Assembly (NCBI GenBank): GCA_963971575.1
Contig: OZ020611.1
Span: 8,156,933 to 8,220,932 of the forward strand
Reading direction: 5' to 3'
Length of the DNA stretch: 64,000 nucleotides
DNA from: Liopterus haemorrhoidalis
Taxonomy: Eukaryota; Arthropoda; Insecta; Coleoptera; Dytiscidae
Positions 1 through 9,849 of this stretch are shown piece after piece; position 1 is the stretch's first letter, and each line of letters starts with the position of its first letter. The notes under the pieces are model-generated. The model made no database searches and had not been told where the DNA came from. It worked only from the letters and a program-made list of their open reading frames with translations. Both the position numbers and the translations under genes were made by a program.

Positions 1-450
1 TTGAGCTCGTGATTGCCGAGATAGACCGAGTCAAAATCCGTTACACACAGAGTAAAATTTCACCAATTTCCCCGCACACATGAGGAGAGTATCACACGCA
101 CGATGTATTCCGCAGCGAATTGGACTTTTTTGAATTTGGACGAAGATGCTAACACGATAACTGTGCGAAAACTAGTTTAAACGATATAACAATTTTAATT
201 GGGACCTAATTTGTGTCAGGCGCCGGCCATAACTTGCTCCATACTATCCGCGGAATTAAGTAAGCGTCCACTGTGCTGAGCCACAAACACAGCAGACAAC
301 GCAAAAATCGCATGTTTTTTGGTGAGTGCTTCCACCGAGTCACGATGAGCGCACTGCAAACATAAGGACTGTGTTTTGTTTACATTCTCAACTGGAACGA
401 TTCTACTACAATTGCGCCAAAACATAAATACGAGTGTGGCCTAAGTCACA
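1..450. other. No recognisable gene
   Basis: I see no protein homology here. A short motif (CCGGCCATAA followed by CTTGC) occurs near 222 and again near 512, so the block may hold a diverged direct repeat. Confidence 0.4.
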
Positions 451-480
451 TGTGGTGAAGCTTCTACAAGCTTCACCACA
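451..480. repeat. Perfect 13-bp hairpin
   Basis: TGTGGTGAAGCTT at 451-463 is followed by a 4-base loop (CTAC) and its exact reverse complement at 468-480. A 13-bp perfect stem with so short a loop is unlikely by chance. It could be a MITE remnant, a hairpin-forming transcript or a cruciform-prone site; nothing nearby decides. Confidence 0.75.
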
Positions 481-736
481 GTACAGACAAATATATTTTG
501 GTAGATAATTCCGGCCATAATACTTGCAATGCGGACTAGTAGACGCACTCTCAATTATAGCACAGTAAGGAATAAAGTTATGCGTTCACTGCAGTGTCTG
601 CCGTGCGCGCGATGCTATCTAGTGAATGATTACCTTTAGACGTAGTCCTACGTCAAAAACTGTTTTTCAAGCCGGTTTTTTCAAGCGACAATTGTAGTTG
701 TTTCGACAAATTTGTTAGTATGATCAATTAGTTAAA
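481..736. other. No recognisable gene
   Basis: Unrecognised non-coding sequence. A 7-bp inverted repeat (GACGTAG/CTACGTC) lies near 638. Confidence 0.4.
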
Positions 737-860
737 ATTTTAAGCGCACAGCAACAATGGCTAACACATCTACTAGTGTATGGGATCATCCTATTAGAAC
801 GTAGATTTTTTACCAATAGTGAAATTACATAACATTTACAACGATAGAAAATGATTCAAT
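737..860 (+). repeat. Dispersed repeat, copy A
   Basis: This stretch matches 6339-6450. The strongest shared block runs from AGTGTATGGG through GTAGATTTTTTACCAATAGT. Having two copies in the window, one of them interrupting a LINE, shows it is mobile or was spread by a mobile element. I see no terminal inverted repeat. Confidence 0.7.
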
Positions 861-1368
861 TAAATCACGAAATTTTTAATATATTAAATTAATATTACAA
901 AAAAAATAAATAAACAAACAACTAATGTTCTAAATGGTTGTTTTTCATGCCATACTATATGCATATAAACCATGTAAGATGATAAAGAAATGTATGAACT
1001 ACGTGTTTTAGCGAAGGCTGCTACGAATGACATTGTCAAAAATAAGAACTACTTGCAATTTTATTTGCATTCATTCACTGCATGAAAGACCGGATTCAAG
1101 AAAGTTAATTAATTAGTTATTTTTTTTTTTTTTGCATATCTACGGTTATTATCGACTATGACAGTCCATTTACTTATCTACACTACTAAAGGTATCTTTC
1201 TTCTATTCTTATTCGTAAAATCTACACCACATAAATTCGTCCAAACTTGCATTATGCTTTTGTCTCGACATCTCAGCTATTAAGAATTTCTTGAAGTTTT
1301 GAACTTACCAAACCTTACATAGCGAAAAAACTAATCTCTACAGCGCTCGATGTCATTGAAGACATATT
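861..1368. other. AT-rich DNA without a gene
   Basis: AT-rich sequence with a poly-T run near 1120. No protein homology or repeat boundary was recognised. Confidence 0.4.
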
Positions 1369-1526
1369 CAGACCAATTCTGTAACTCAGTTACTATGAAA
1401 ATAGGAACTAAATTCGTCACTATGAGCAAGGTCAGTTACTACCATGAATGAAAGTCATTGTACTTTTTATAATATTTTATCTCGTAGTAATGTTCCTACA
1501 CAGTAATTTTTTACAGAATTGATCTG
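1369..1526. mobile_element. 158-bp MITE, copy 1
   Basis: The ends are inverted: CAGACCAATTCTGTAA at the left and the complement of CAGATCAATTCTGTAA at the right. A second copy of the same length lies in opposite orientation at 28507-28664. Equal length, inverted ends and two locations fit a non-autonomous DNA transposon. No coding capacity; superfamily unclear. Confidence 0.75.
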
Positions 1527-1632
1527 ATTGTCTGAGCCGCTAAAAGTAGCCTAAGAGACCGTACTCAAGAGGGAAGCTTATGAGTCCTGTCTAAACATGT
1601 CACATGACACGTTTTTGAAGGACGTTTACGTA

Positions 1633-1847
1633 AGGGTACGCGAAGCACTCCATAGGGAAAGCTGGTTGCTGGTAACTGGCTGCCAGCGCTGGCAAAGGGC
1701 AGCCTGCATGCTGGAATATTCTGTGTTATCAATCATACCGCGCATAGTAAAAGCTAGCAATGGTTTCCCAGAGTTGGCTGCCAGCGCGAACCAGCGTCAG
1801 TAACACACTACTAGCAACCAGCAAGCTGCTTTCAATATGCGCCTACC
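1633..1847. mobile_element. MITE of the AGGGTACGCG family, copy 1
   Basis: The ends carry a diverged form of the AGGGTACGCG...GAAAGCTGGTTGCTGGT terminal repeat seen clearly in the copies at 43683-43885 and 59702-59906. Flanks TTTACGTA (1625-1632) and TTAACGTA (1848-1855) match at 7 of 8 positions, suggesting an 8-bp duplication of hAT type. The interior has GC-rich CTGGCTGCCAGCGC blocks. The open frame across it is accidental. Confidence 0.7.
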
Positions 1848-2295
1848 TTAACGTAATAACGTAATATTCCGGTATTTATATATGGGAACCCCCTTAAGAC
1901 AGTAGCGAACAGGCAAAACCCAAGTGTTTACCAACAGGTCGTTCAAGGCAGTCGCATGTTAGAATTCAATTTTATTTCTTCCCGTTTATCAACTGTTCCG
2001 AAACGGGTTTCTGTCTACCATTCTTCAAGAATTCATGGGAGAATTTCTGCCTCCCAGTTTTAAAGTTTTTGGTATATAATTTCTGCCTCTCGGTCTTCGA
2101 GTTTTTGGAACGATTTTTTACCAACTTCTCTTCAAGTTTTTGGGAAAGATTTTGTATCCCCGCTCTTTGGAGGCGATAGAGAAAAGGGACTCTCTAAAGA
2201 AAATTTATTGTATTATTATTTGAGTATTTTAACTTATTTTTTATTTCATTTATTATTGGGGTCCATGGCCATTTAAAAAAATTACCAGACCATTA
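1848..2295. other. Non-coding, with a degenerate direct repeat
   Basis: Between about 2041 and 2145 a unit of roughly 45 bp recurs, built on ATTTCTGCCTC followed by AGTTTTTGG, in two clear copies and a weaker third. No gene is recognisable. Confidence 0.45.
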
Positions 2296-2431
2296 GGGTC
2301 GGATTCTGAAAGCTTAGCCGAGTTTAATAATTTGGTTAAACTCGGTTACAATATAATAATCCCATAAGTATCCATAGCAACCATTTTCTAACTATTTGAT
2401 TATAGTTAAATAAGCTTTCAGAAACCGGCCC
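2296..2431. mobile_element. 136-bp palindromic MITE with TTA duplication
   Basis: The element runs from GGGTCGGATTCTGAAAGC to the inverted GCTTTCAGAAACCGGCCC and is near-palindromic throughout. TTA flanks both ends (2293-2295 and 2432-2434), a 3-bp target duplication. The same 136-bp family recurs at 2852 and three times in the array at 23101-23909. A 3-bp duplication rich in T and A points towards PIF/Harbinger, but the TIR is not diagnostic. Confidence 0.85.
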
Positions 2432-2851
2432 TTAGTCTTCTATCCGCCCCTGGCACTAAGAACCGCACAAGATTCCGACAAATGTAATTTAAGACCTATG
2501 ACTTCACCATCACAATTCAATATAATTGACCACAATTCATTTGATTATTGATAAAGGGGAAGAATCACTATATATGTTAAAAAAATTATTATTTCGCAGC
2601 CGTTGAGTGTAAACAAGTGACCAGTCGTTTTAAATGTGTTCGGACATACAGTTGAGAAAAAAAAAAGCTTCGGCCGCGGATGAAGTTACTGACAATATAG
2701 AATACCAATCGCATTCGTAATATTTATTTTAACGTTTGAAGATGAAATAGTCACGGTTCTGATCAGACATTTTTTGTTCGCGATAGCCAAAAATTACGTT
2801 AGCTATTCATAGCAAGTCATACGCGTCTGCAGATTTATGCACGTACTCCTA

Positions 2852-2987
2852 GGGCCAGTTGCTGAAAGCTTAACCGAGTTTAACCATTTGACTAAACTCG
2901 GTTACAATATAACAAGCCCATAAGTAACCATAGCAACCATTTTCTGACCTTTTGGTTATGGTTAACTGAGCTTTCAGAAACCGGCCC
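2852..2987. mobile_element. 136-bp palindromic MITE with CTA duplication
   Basis: Same family and length as 2296-2431, with ends GGGCCAGTTGCTGAAAGC and GCTTTCAGAAACCGGCCC. CTA flanks both sides (2849-2851 and 2988-2990), supporting a 3-bp target duplication. No coding capacity. Confidence 0.85.
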
Positions 2988-3069
2988 CTACTCAAGCACA
3001 TGCCCGTTATTAGTTTCTTGGAATTTGGTTAGTAAACAGAGTTCTCCGATGAAAATTTTCTACAGTCAT

Positions 3070-3129
3070 AACAATCTTGTCAGCCTGATATAACAGTACA
3101 AATATAACATTCGCGGTGACAAGATTGTT
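3070..3129. repeat. 13-bp perfect inverted repeat
   Basis: AACAATCTTGTCA (3070-3082) and its exact complement (3117-3129) enclose 34 bases. It may be the core of a small foldback element. Confidence 0.65.
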
Positions 3130-3181
3130 TAACAGGTCTCAAGTCGGACATCTGTACATGAATTTATTCTTTAACTGTTGC

Positions 3182-3321
3182 TACCTTGATAAAAACTTCT
3201 TCGGCTAATAAAGCTAACATCTATGCTTAATGTCAATTATTTTTTTCATAAAAACACGATAAAACATGTTAATTGCCTAATCTACAGGACTTGCAAGATT
3301 ACATAGATTTTTATCAAGGTA
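3182..3321. mobile_element. Possible 140-bp MITE
   Basis: TACCTTGATAAAAA at 3182-3195 is perfectly inverted at 3308-3321. The length and terminal repeat fit a small non-autonomous DNA element. No clear target duplication is visible. Confidence 0.5.
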
Positions 3322-4155
3322 TTGTTCCGAGTTTTACAAGTTTCAACTCGCATATTAAACCTCTCAATATTACTAAACATATTTAGAAAGACCGCATGAA
3401 AAACAGAAATATAAACCGCAACAAATTAGTCCCAAAAAACATTGTAATATAATTCCACTAGATGGCGGTGTTGACAGTAAGATCTTGCTGTGATCATGTA
3501 TCTTTACTGTACACCAACAGAATATACAAATGACAGTATCAGAGGAACTTACCAACAACGATAATACTCCACACTACCGCGAATCATTGTAACAAGCTAT
3601 CATTACCATATCAAACGTGTTTATATTTACTAGAATTACAAAGCATTCAATGCTTTAGTATTATATGTTTTGATGGTTTTTAGAACTCAGAAATTTAGTT
3701 TACGAATAGAAAATACGGATTAGAGTCTTACATAACATTTTGGAATGTTGACAGCTATTTACAATATTGAAAGCACTTCCTTACCATTAGAAGTATTATT
3801 AAACATAAGGAAAATAATTTTTCTGTTTAAATATGTTGTTTTAATTAATAGATAAATTAATAGATAAAAGAAAGGAAAGAGGTAATGTTTTTGTATCAGG
3901 TAAATCAGATTCAAAAAGAAAGAAATAAAAGCATTAGAAATCAAAAATCAATTTGTACAAAATGTAAGGTGAAAAGGTCTCCGGGTGTCACCGAGAGCGT
4001 CCAGTTTTACACTGGTATCTTCGGTTTCCGGGTTTCGAAATATTTTTTCAATGATGTGTTCATTTCATAATATTTACAAAAGAACCTATTTTTTGTCTGT
4101 GTTTGAAGTCGTAAAGTATAACACCATCGCCCATGCCGAACTACATCAAAAAGTA
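3322..4155. other. Non-coding spacer
   Basis: AT-rich sequence between the small inverted repeats and the mariner element. Overlapping short open frames on both strands resemble no protein family I know. Confidence 0.4.
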
Positions 4156-5085
4156 CGAGGGTTGTCCGTAAAATAAGGTCTCCAAGGCACTGGAGTCGCG
4201 AGGAATGCTTTAACGCAAGATCTGGCAACACTAGCGTGTAGCTTGATTCCCCGCCTACAAATCCCCACAACTCCGAGCTGTCTGCGACGTTTAATCTTGG
4301 TTTGGTAGCCGTCCGCGATACGGCTTAAGGAGCCGCTACCGCCAGGTGTGAGTTACGTTCTGTGATTCGTTTTTTGTGTGGTAAGGACACTACGCCTATA
4401 GAAATTTATCGACAGTTATATGAAGTGTATGGGCAACAATGTATGGACAACAGTGTATGGACATCAAAAACGTGCGAAAATGGAGTTTAAAAACGGACGT
4501 TCAAACGTCCATGATGAACCGCGTGCCGAACGGCCATCGGTTTCGGACGAAATTATTGCAAAAGTGGAGAGGGTAATGCTTCAAGATCGACGGGTGACGA
4601 TTCGGGAGCTGTGCAAATTCATCCCTGGTGTCAAGAAGACTACTATTGACAAGATTTTGACAGAACATTTGCATTATCACAAGGTGGGTGCAAGGTGGGT
4701 CCCCAGAATTCTCACCGAAGATCCCCAACTGCAACGGGCTCACCAATTTGGATGGGCTAAAGCCACAATTCACACATCCCGGATCTAGCACCAAGTGGTT
4801 ATATCTTTCCTGCGTTGAAGTCATACCTGGAAGGGTCGAATTTCAGGGCCAACAAGGAGTTGAAAGAAGAGGTCATACGCTATCTGCTGCGGCGGGTTCT
4901 ATGACACGAGTATACGAAAAATGGTACACCGCATGCAAAAATGCATTGATCGCATTGGGGATTATGTAGAAAAATAGTAGAAAGTCCAGGCTTTCCAACA
5001 ATGTATAACTCATTGCTAATAAACATGTTTTTCTTTGTGAAAAAAAAAAAAAAAATTGGCGATATTATTTTACGGACAACCTTCG
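4156..5085 (+). mobile_element. Mariner-family element, internally deleted
   Basis: Terminal repeats CGAGGGTTGTCCGTAAAAT (left) and CGAAGGTTGTCCGTAAAAT (right, inverted) differ at one position. TA lies immediately outside both (4154-4155 and 5086-5087), the target duplication typical of Tc1/mariner. At 930 bp it is shorter than the roughly 1.3 kb of full mariners, and the missing part is the catalytic centre of the transposase. Confidence 0.93.
4378..4985 (+). pseudogene. Mariner transposase remnant
   Basis: The N-terminal DNA-binding region is recognisable: GKDTTPIEIYRQLYEVYGQQ in one frame (about 4380-4440), then SNVHDEPRAERPSVSDEI and a helix-turn-helix ending LTEHLHYHKVGARWVPRILT in the frame from 4420 to 4788. 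The reading then jumps by one base to the C-terminal part (DLAPSGYIFPALKSYLEG, about 4781-4830). The catalytic aspartates between these parts are gone. Frameshifts near 4475 and 4775 and a stop near 4901 make it non-functional. The family normally cuts and pastes the element at TA sites. Confidence 0.9.
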
Positions 5086-5087
5086 TA

Positions 5088-5476
5088 TTGAAGCCGGAGC
5101 CTGACTTTGCTGTGACCGTGTAAATTTAACATGCCGCAGATTTTAAGTTTATCAAATATTTCTGCTGTTTAGGTTGGCATTTTATATATTTTTTTGTGTT
5201 ATAATGTTTACCTGATCATTGGTAATATTCCAAGTTACCTTTCAAGAAAAAAATTGTGAAAATATGTAATAATAATTAGAAGACTTATGCAAATACCTAG
5301 TTTTAAGAATAAATTCGGTTGCGACGTTAATAGATAATTTACTCTATTTAAACTAATCATAAGAGATGCTTTTTCGATTCCTCTCCGGATTCTAAAACTT
5401 ACATACAAGCTTTTTGCAATTTGTAATGCTTCATTTACTGTCTTGAATTTTGAGAGCGTCAACATGTTATTAGAAA
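5088..5476. other. AT-rich spacer
   Basis: Between the mariner 3' flank and the Tc1-like fragment. No homology seen. Confidence 0.4.
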
Positions 5477-5620
5477 ATGTGCATCAAAACAAGATATTCA
5501 ATCATTTTTCGATATAATGACGGAAAATCTAGTAGTGAAATTGCAGCTATAGTTCACTGCTCTCAATCTTCAGTGATAAGCATAATTTTGATGTATAAAA
5601 AGACAGAAAAAATGAAGATT
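5477..5620 (+). pseudogene. Tc1-like transposase N-terminal fragment
   Basis: The translation includes KTRYSIIFRYNDGKSSSEIA followed by AIVHCSQSSVISIILMYKK, the paired-type helix-turn-helix layout of Tc1 transposases (R-x-I...G-S/x-x-E-I-A...S-x-S-T-V). The similarity stops soon after and no DDE domain follows. About 45 residues survive of some 340. It sits just upstream of an unrelated LINE. Confidence 0.6.
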
Positions 5621-6338
5621 AGGGACGATACTGTCCTGCGAAAAATTAGTGTAAGGGTTTGCTACAGTAGAAAAACGCTCCGGTGTCCGACTTTGAACTT
5701 GCATAATATGATCGCCCAGATAGAGTACCAAGTCAAAGCTTGAAATATGTTTAGAACAAAACATCAGTTTTGTTTTCTACAAACAAATCTCTACAATCTA
5801 AAGTGCTCTGCAATCAAATTGTGCAATATTTTACCAGCAATAATTTATTCTCCAAGAGTCAGTATGGTTTTTATGGAGTATCATAGATGATGCACTTATG
5901 GTTTTTGTCACGTATGTCTCGGATGCGTTGGAATCTAGAAAATACTGCCTGAGCATTTTTCTTGATTTAAGCAAAGCTTTCGACTGTATATCTCACTATA
6001 TTTTATTAAGCAAACTATCTTTTTATGGTTTCAACGACATGAGCCGTGCCTTGCTTAATATATATCTAACCGAAAACAGTTTACCCTATTTAAAAGTAGC
6101 ATTTCCCAGTAGCATCTTCCTTTGCATTTTGGAGTGCCCCAAGATTCAGTTCTCGGATTGCTACTGTTCTTAATATTTGTTAATGACTTGCCTCTCTATA
6201 CAAACCCCAAAACAATTCTCTACACTGACGATACAACATTATTATATTGTAAACATGATTTAGATTCTCTTGTTGAAGAAAATATCTCTCTGGTGAACAG
6301 TGTAAACTCTTGGTTTGCCTGTAATAAGCTAAGTTTAA

Positions 6339-6450
6339 AATTTTCGGCGCACAACATTGTCTAACACAGCTGCCAGTGTATGGGGTCATCCTATTAGAAC
6401 GTAGATTTTTTACCAATAGTGGAATTACATTACATTAACAGTTATAGAAA
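6339..6450 (+). repeat. Dispersed repeat, copy B, inside the LINE
   Basis: Matches 737-860 and lies between the palm and the C-terminal part of the LINE reverse transcriptase, where homology to the protein is lost from about 6340 to 6480. It was therefore probably inserted into the LINE or replaced part of it. Confidence 0.7.
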
Positions 6451-6577
6451 ATAATTTAAAAAAAACTGGGAAAAAACTCAGGTTCTATTTCTGAGCACCA
6501 GAAGACATATTGCCAATCCCCCCTCCATAAAATTTCTTGGTATCCACGTTGACCCTTATCTTTGTTGTGATCAACAC

Positions 6578-7171
6578 GTGGATACACTTAGCCGCAAAAT
6601 ACGCTGGAATGTGTATCTAATAAGAAACCTGAAGCATGAAGTCAGCTCAGATGTTTTATTAAAAGCTTATTTTTCCCTCGTTCAGTCCCACATATCCTAT
6701 GGGTTAATAATCTGGGGACATTCACCTGCAGCAAACAGAATTTTCGCATTGCAACGAAAAGTTGTAAGGATAATTGCCGGTGCTCCTTTCAGAGCCGATT
6801 GTCAAGATCCTTTTGTGAAAGTCAAAATAACGACTTTGCCTTCGTTATTTATCATTGTTTATTGTTTATACGCAGATTTAACCGATTACAGTACATTTGG
6901 TGAGACACATGATCACAACACTCGCAGTAAAAATAATATCCGCGGCAAATTTTGGCGTCTAAATAAATCCAGAAATTGCTCAAATTATTTTGCTGTAAAA
7001 TTATACAATCTCTTGCCTGAGGGTATCTGTACACTACCACTAGACATATTCAAATTTAAACTTAAGAACATACTAATAAGTAATCCAATTGTGTCATTGA
7101 TGAAGTTGAAAATGTCAATTTTGATTAAATTTGATAACTTCGTATTATTAATATTGTATCTGACTGACTAA
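6578..7171 (+). pseudogene. LINE reverse transcriptase C-terminal frame (197 codons)
   Basis: The longest uninterrupted piece of the LINE. It covers the thumb/connection region after the polymerase palm: SHISYGLIIWG (about 6690), RIFALQRKVVRIIAG, the HNTRSKNN block and the terminal NYFAVKLYNLLPEGI. This region is characteristic of CR1, L2 and Daphne-like LINEs. It has no catalytic residues and cannot act alone. Confidence 0.85.
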
Positions 7172-7302
7172 AAACATTTTTTTTGTAATTGTAATTTGGT
7201 CAATAATAATAATTATTATTATTATCAGTCGTCGTACCTCCAATATTTATGTATGGCACCGAAAAGATTAACCAAGAAAAGTGAGATCGACAAACCTTTA
7301 CA

Positions 7303-7400
7303 GTCTTAAATTATCGTACAAATTATAGGGGAGAGAGTTGGGTAATACCGATCAGGAGACAACAGCGATCATTACAATTTTTTAATATCCCGCTTGTTTA
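7303..7400 (+). repeat. 3' end of an RTE-like LINE
   Basis: The stretch AGGGGAGAGAGTTGGGTAAT...CCGAT...GGAGAC resembles 33532-33610, which directly follows the RTE-like reverse-transcriptase remnant there. It is thus likely the 3' terminal part of a second, heavily truncated member of that family. Confidence 0.55.
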
Positions 7401-7716
7401 GCGTAAAGTAAACTACATATTATTCAAATATGCTCACATTTTTTTTTTTTTTTATTTATAGATTTATAGATAATCATACTCTAAATTTATTCTTGTTATT
7501 CTTATTTATATACGGAATCTGTATACATACATTTTGTAGGGGTTATAGTAAAATTTATGAAATATTCCAGAAACAAGTATATGGGAAAAACCTTTTTTTC
7601 CTATTACCACTTTCGGGTGAATTATCCCGAAATAGGTGGCTAATACACCCTGTTTTCATTATTGAAATTTTGCCTTTCAAGTGACTTTATTTACAAGTTT
7701 CAGTGTGGGTATCAAC
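7401..7716. other. AT-rich spacer
   Basis: Contains a poly-T run at about 7440. No recognisable gene. Confidence 0.4.
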
Positions 7717-7833
7717 ATGCCAAAAACGAAAGAACTTTCGTTTGTAATGCGTTCAATAATAATCGCCTACCATAAAAGTGGCAAAAGTACCCTCCAAATT
7801 TCGATTGTACTAAAAGTACCAAGAAGTACAGAC
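7717..7833 (+). pseudogene. Tc1-like transposase start
   Basis: An ATG at 7717 opens MPKTKELSFVMRSIIIAYHK then SGKSTLQISIVLKVPRST, the first helix-turn-helix of Tc1-family transposases (KTKELS...I...H-K-S-G-K...I-S...L-x-V-P-R-S-T). Homology ends abruptly at 7833, exactly where a perfect hairpin begins, so a rearrangement probably truncated it. Confidence 0.7.
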
Positions 7834-7865
7834 GAGTACAACGGGAGGAGATTCCCGTTGTACTC
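7834..7865. repeat. 13-bp perfect hairpin
   Basis: GAGTACAACGGGA (7834-7846) and its complement (7853-7865) are separated by 6 bases. It begins where the Tc1 fragment loses homology and may mark the breakpoint. Confidence 0.7.
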
Positions 7866-9779
7866 CCCATTATATTACGAACACCTACATCCAATTTTCC
7901 CAAGTGTGTTCACAAAATTAGAGTTATACCGGCAGAAAAATATTTTAAGTTAATTGTTTTACAATTTAAAAATATCTGTTAGTCACTGTATTTCAAACCT
8001 GAATATTATTTTTAGTGAATATTTTAGGAATTAAATGTCATTTGCATAATGGAAAATATTATAAAAATATTTCTTCAATAGTTCTTGAAGTGGGCAAAAT
8101 CGATCAAGTGAATTTACCCACGATTGCCCAAAATCTCATCTTCTAAAGATGAAGCAATGATGGATACGTTGTACGATGATGAAAATAAACCAGACAGTGA
8201 TTATCCAAACAAGAACGACATTTGTAATATTAACGATTAATTTAGCCTAAATAGGGAAATATGGTTTGGGTACGTGTACTATGGTAATAAGACGCCCAAG
8301 AATTACACTCAATATGACGAGCCAAAGCATTACAAATGTCCATTTTGTAAAGCTTAACCATACCTGATATCCAAACCTGGTCGCTAAAACCAATCAATAA
8401 GAATTTATTTTTTAAATGCACGCATATTTCACTTGTGGACAACAGCTCCACTATTATCGACAAGCACATGCGAATGCAACTGCATCTACATTCGTGACTA
8501 CGTGGTTGTTTTTCATAACGTTAAGTAAACTGCATGTCGAATCAACATATAGCGAACAACAGCGAGCGAACGGAATAAAATAAATTTGTCCAAACGTTCA
8601 CCTGTTCTAACCTAAAATTCTGTAAACAGTATTCTAACCTTAACCTGTCTATTTTGTAAGCAAATTCACTATAAATACGGGTCCATACTAAATCCGAGTG
8701 GACCCGAACTCCTTTAAATGACCACCACTGTTCGGAATTTCAAGTAAAACCAAAGAATTTGCTAGCCGGTTTACTAATTCTAAAACTGCATTGTTACTAC
8801 ATAATCATACATTTTATTTGACATGTGCAATTATAATGTATTAATTGGTTTAAAGTTGCCAGTTTGAACAAGTTTGTTATAAACGTCATGTACCGATATT
8901 AAGATTAAAATTTTCACTTTCCTTTTAATAAATATATTTTTTTGCAATGTTGCCAACGTTTAAAAGGACCCGTCACGTACAACAAACAATCTAGTTATGT
9001 TCCAGCAGCATCATCGCATTTTAATTCAGTTTTAGTGTTGGTACGTATGAGTGTCATTTACATAGACGTGGTAAGCTTACAAGTGGAAAACGATTAAGTT
9101 AAGAGAAATTCACACGTTTAAACATTTCCTGTTACTGTTAAGATGCGATATTTCTCTTCAATGCCAGGAAAAACTCACTGTGAACACCGTTTCAACAACG
9201 GGAAACAGTTAATGTGGTTAACAAGTATAAAAAGACTATTAAAAAATTTCGGAGTCCCAAGCTAAAATATCCATATATATTAAAACATGAGTGTAAACTA
9301 GCGATGAAACTTAACGAAATATTAATGTGAAGTATAAATTTTCAAACGTCTGGATTTCGTAAGTATATAGTAAGTGAAAAAGACCAACAGAATGCTGAAT
9401 ATCTAGGACAACACCAAAACCAGCAATTATTTACTAGACATTAAATAGTTTTGTCATCAATACTACGACAAATATTTGTTTGGAATTCCACAAAAAGCTG
9501 AAAGATATATATATTTTTTTTAATATAAAATACATAGATGCATCTTAAACAAAAAACCTCTCATCGTTACAAAGGGCGTACAGAAGAAAATATTAATAAC
9601 ATACAAAATATTATTAAATATTAATATTAATAAATTAAATTTAATGTTAATGTCTTGCCCGTAAGGTCCTTATTATTATTAAATTAAATTTATTTAATTT
9701 AATTTCAAACACAAAAACTTTTTGTATTTTTATAAAATGTTGAGAGCCGCTACTTGCTGGTTTCAACATTATTTTTCAC
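7866..9779. other. Unrecognised non-coding stretch
   Basis: Mostly AT-rich. A short acidic open frame (about 8145-8240, KDEAMMDTLYDDENKPDSDY) ends at a stop and resembles the acidic start of some transposases, but too weakly to call. Low-complexity (AAATTA)n-like sequence lies at about 9600-9705. Confidence 0.35.
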
Positions 9780-9849
9780 GGTAGAATTAGGAAATAATTT
9801 CATTCAGTTTTTTGGACAAGAAATTATTGAATTATTTCCTAATTCTACC
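9780..9849. repeat. 20-bp perfect inverted repeat
   Basis: GGTAGAATTAGGAAATAATT (9780-9799) is exactly inverted at 9830-9849 around a 30-base spacer. The motif ATTATTTTTCAC occurs just left of it and again near 9885. It is most likely a tiny MITE or the remains of one. Confidence 0.75.

Larger units (their letters stand above)
5790..7230 (+). mobile_element. CR1/L2-type LINE fragment, 5'-truncated
   Basis: Reverse-transcriptase motifs occur in order: IVQYFTSNNLFSKSQYGF (about 5820), FLDLSKAFDCISH (motif A, about 5962), GVPQDSVLGLLLFLIFVNDL (about 6126), LYTDDTTLLY (about 6210, YTDD where the family has YADD), then FLGIHVD and a C-terminal region with HNTRSKN (about 6917) and FAVKLYNLLPEGI. 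An (ATT)n-like tail at about 7205-7225 fits the 3' microsatellite of such LINEs. Frameshifts, stops and an inserted repeat (6339-6450) make it dead. The 5' ORF and endonuclease are absent. Confidence 0.9.
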
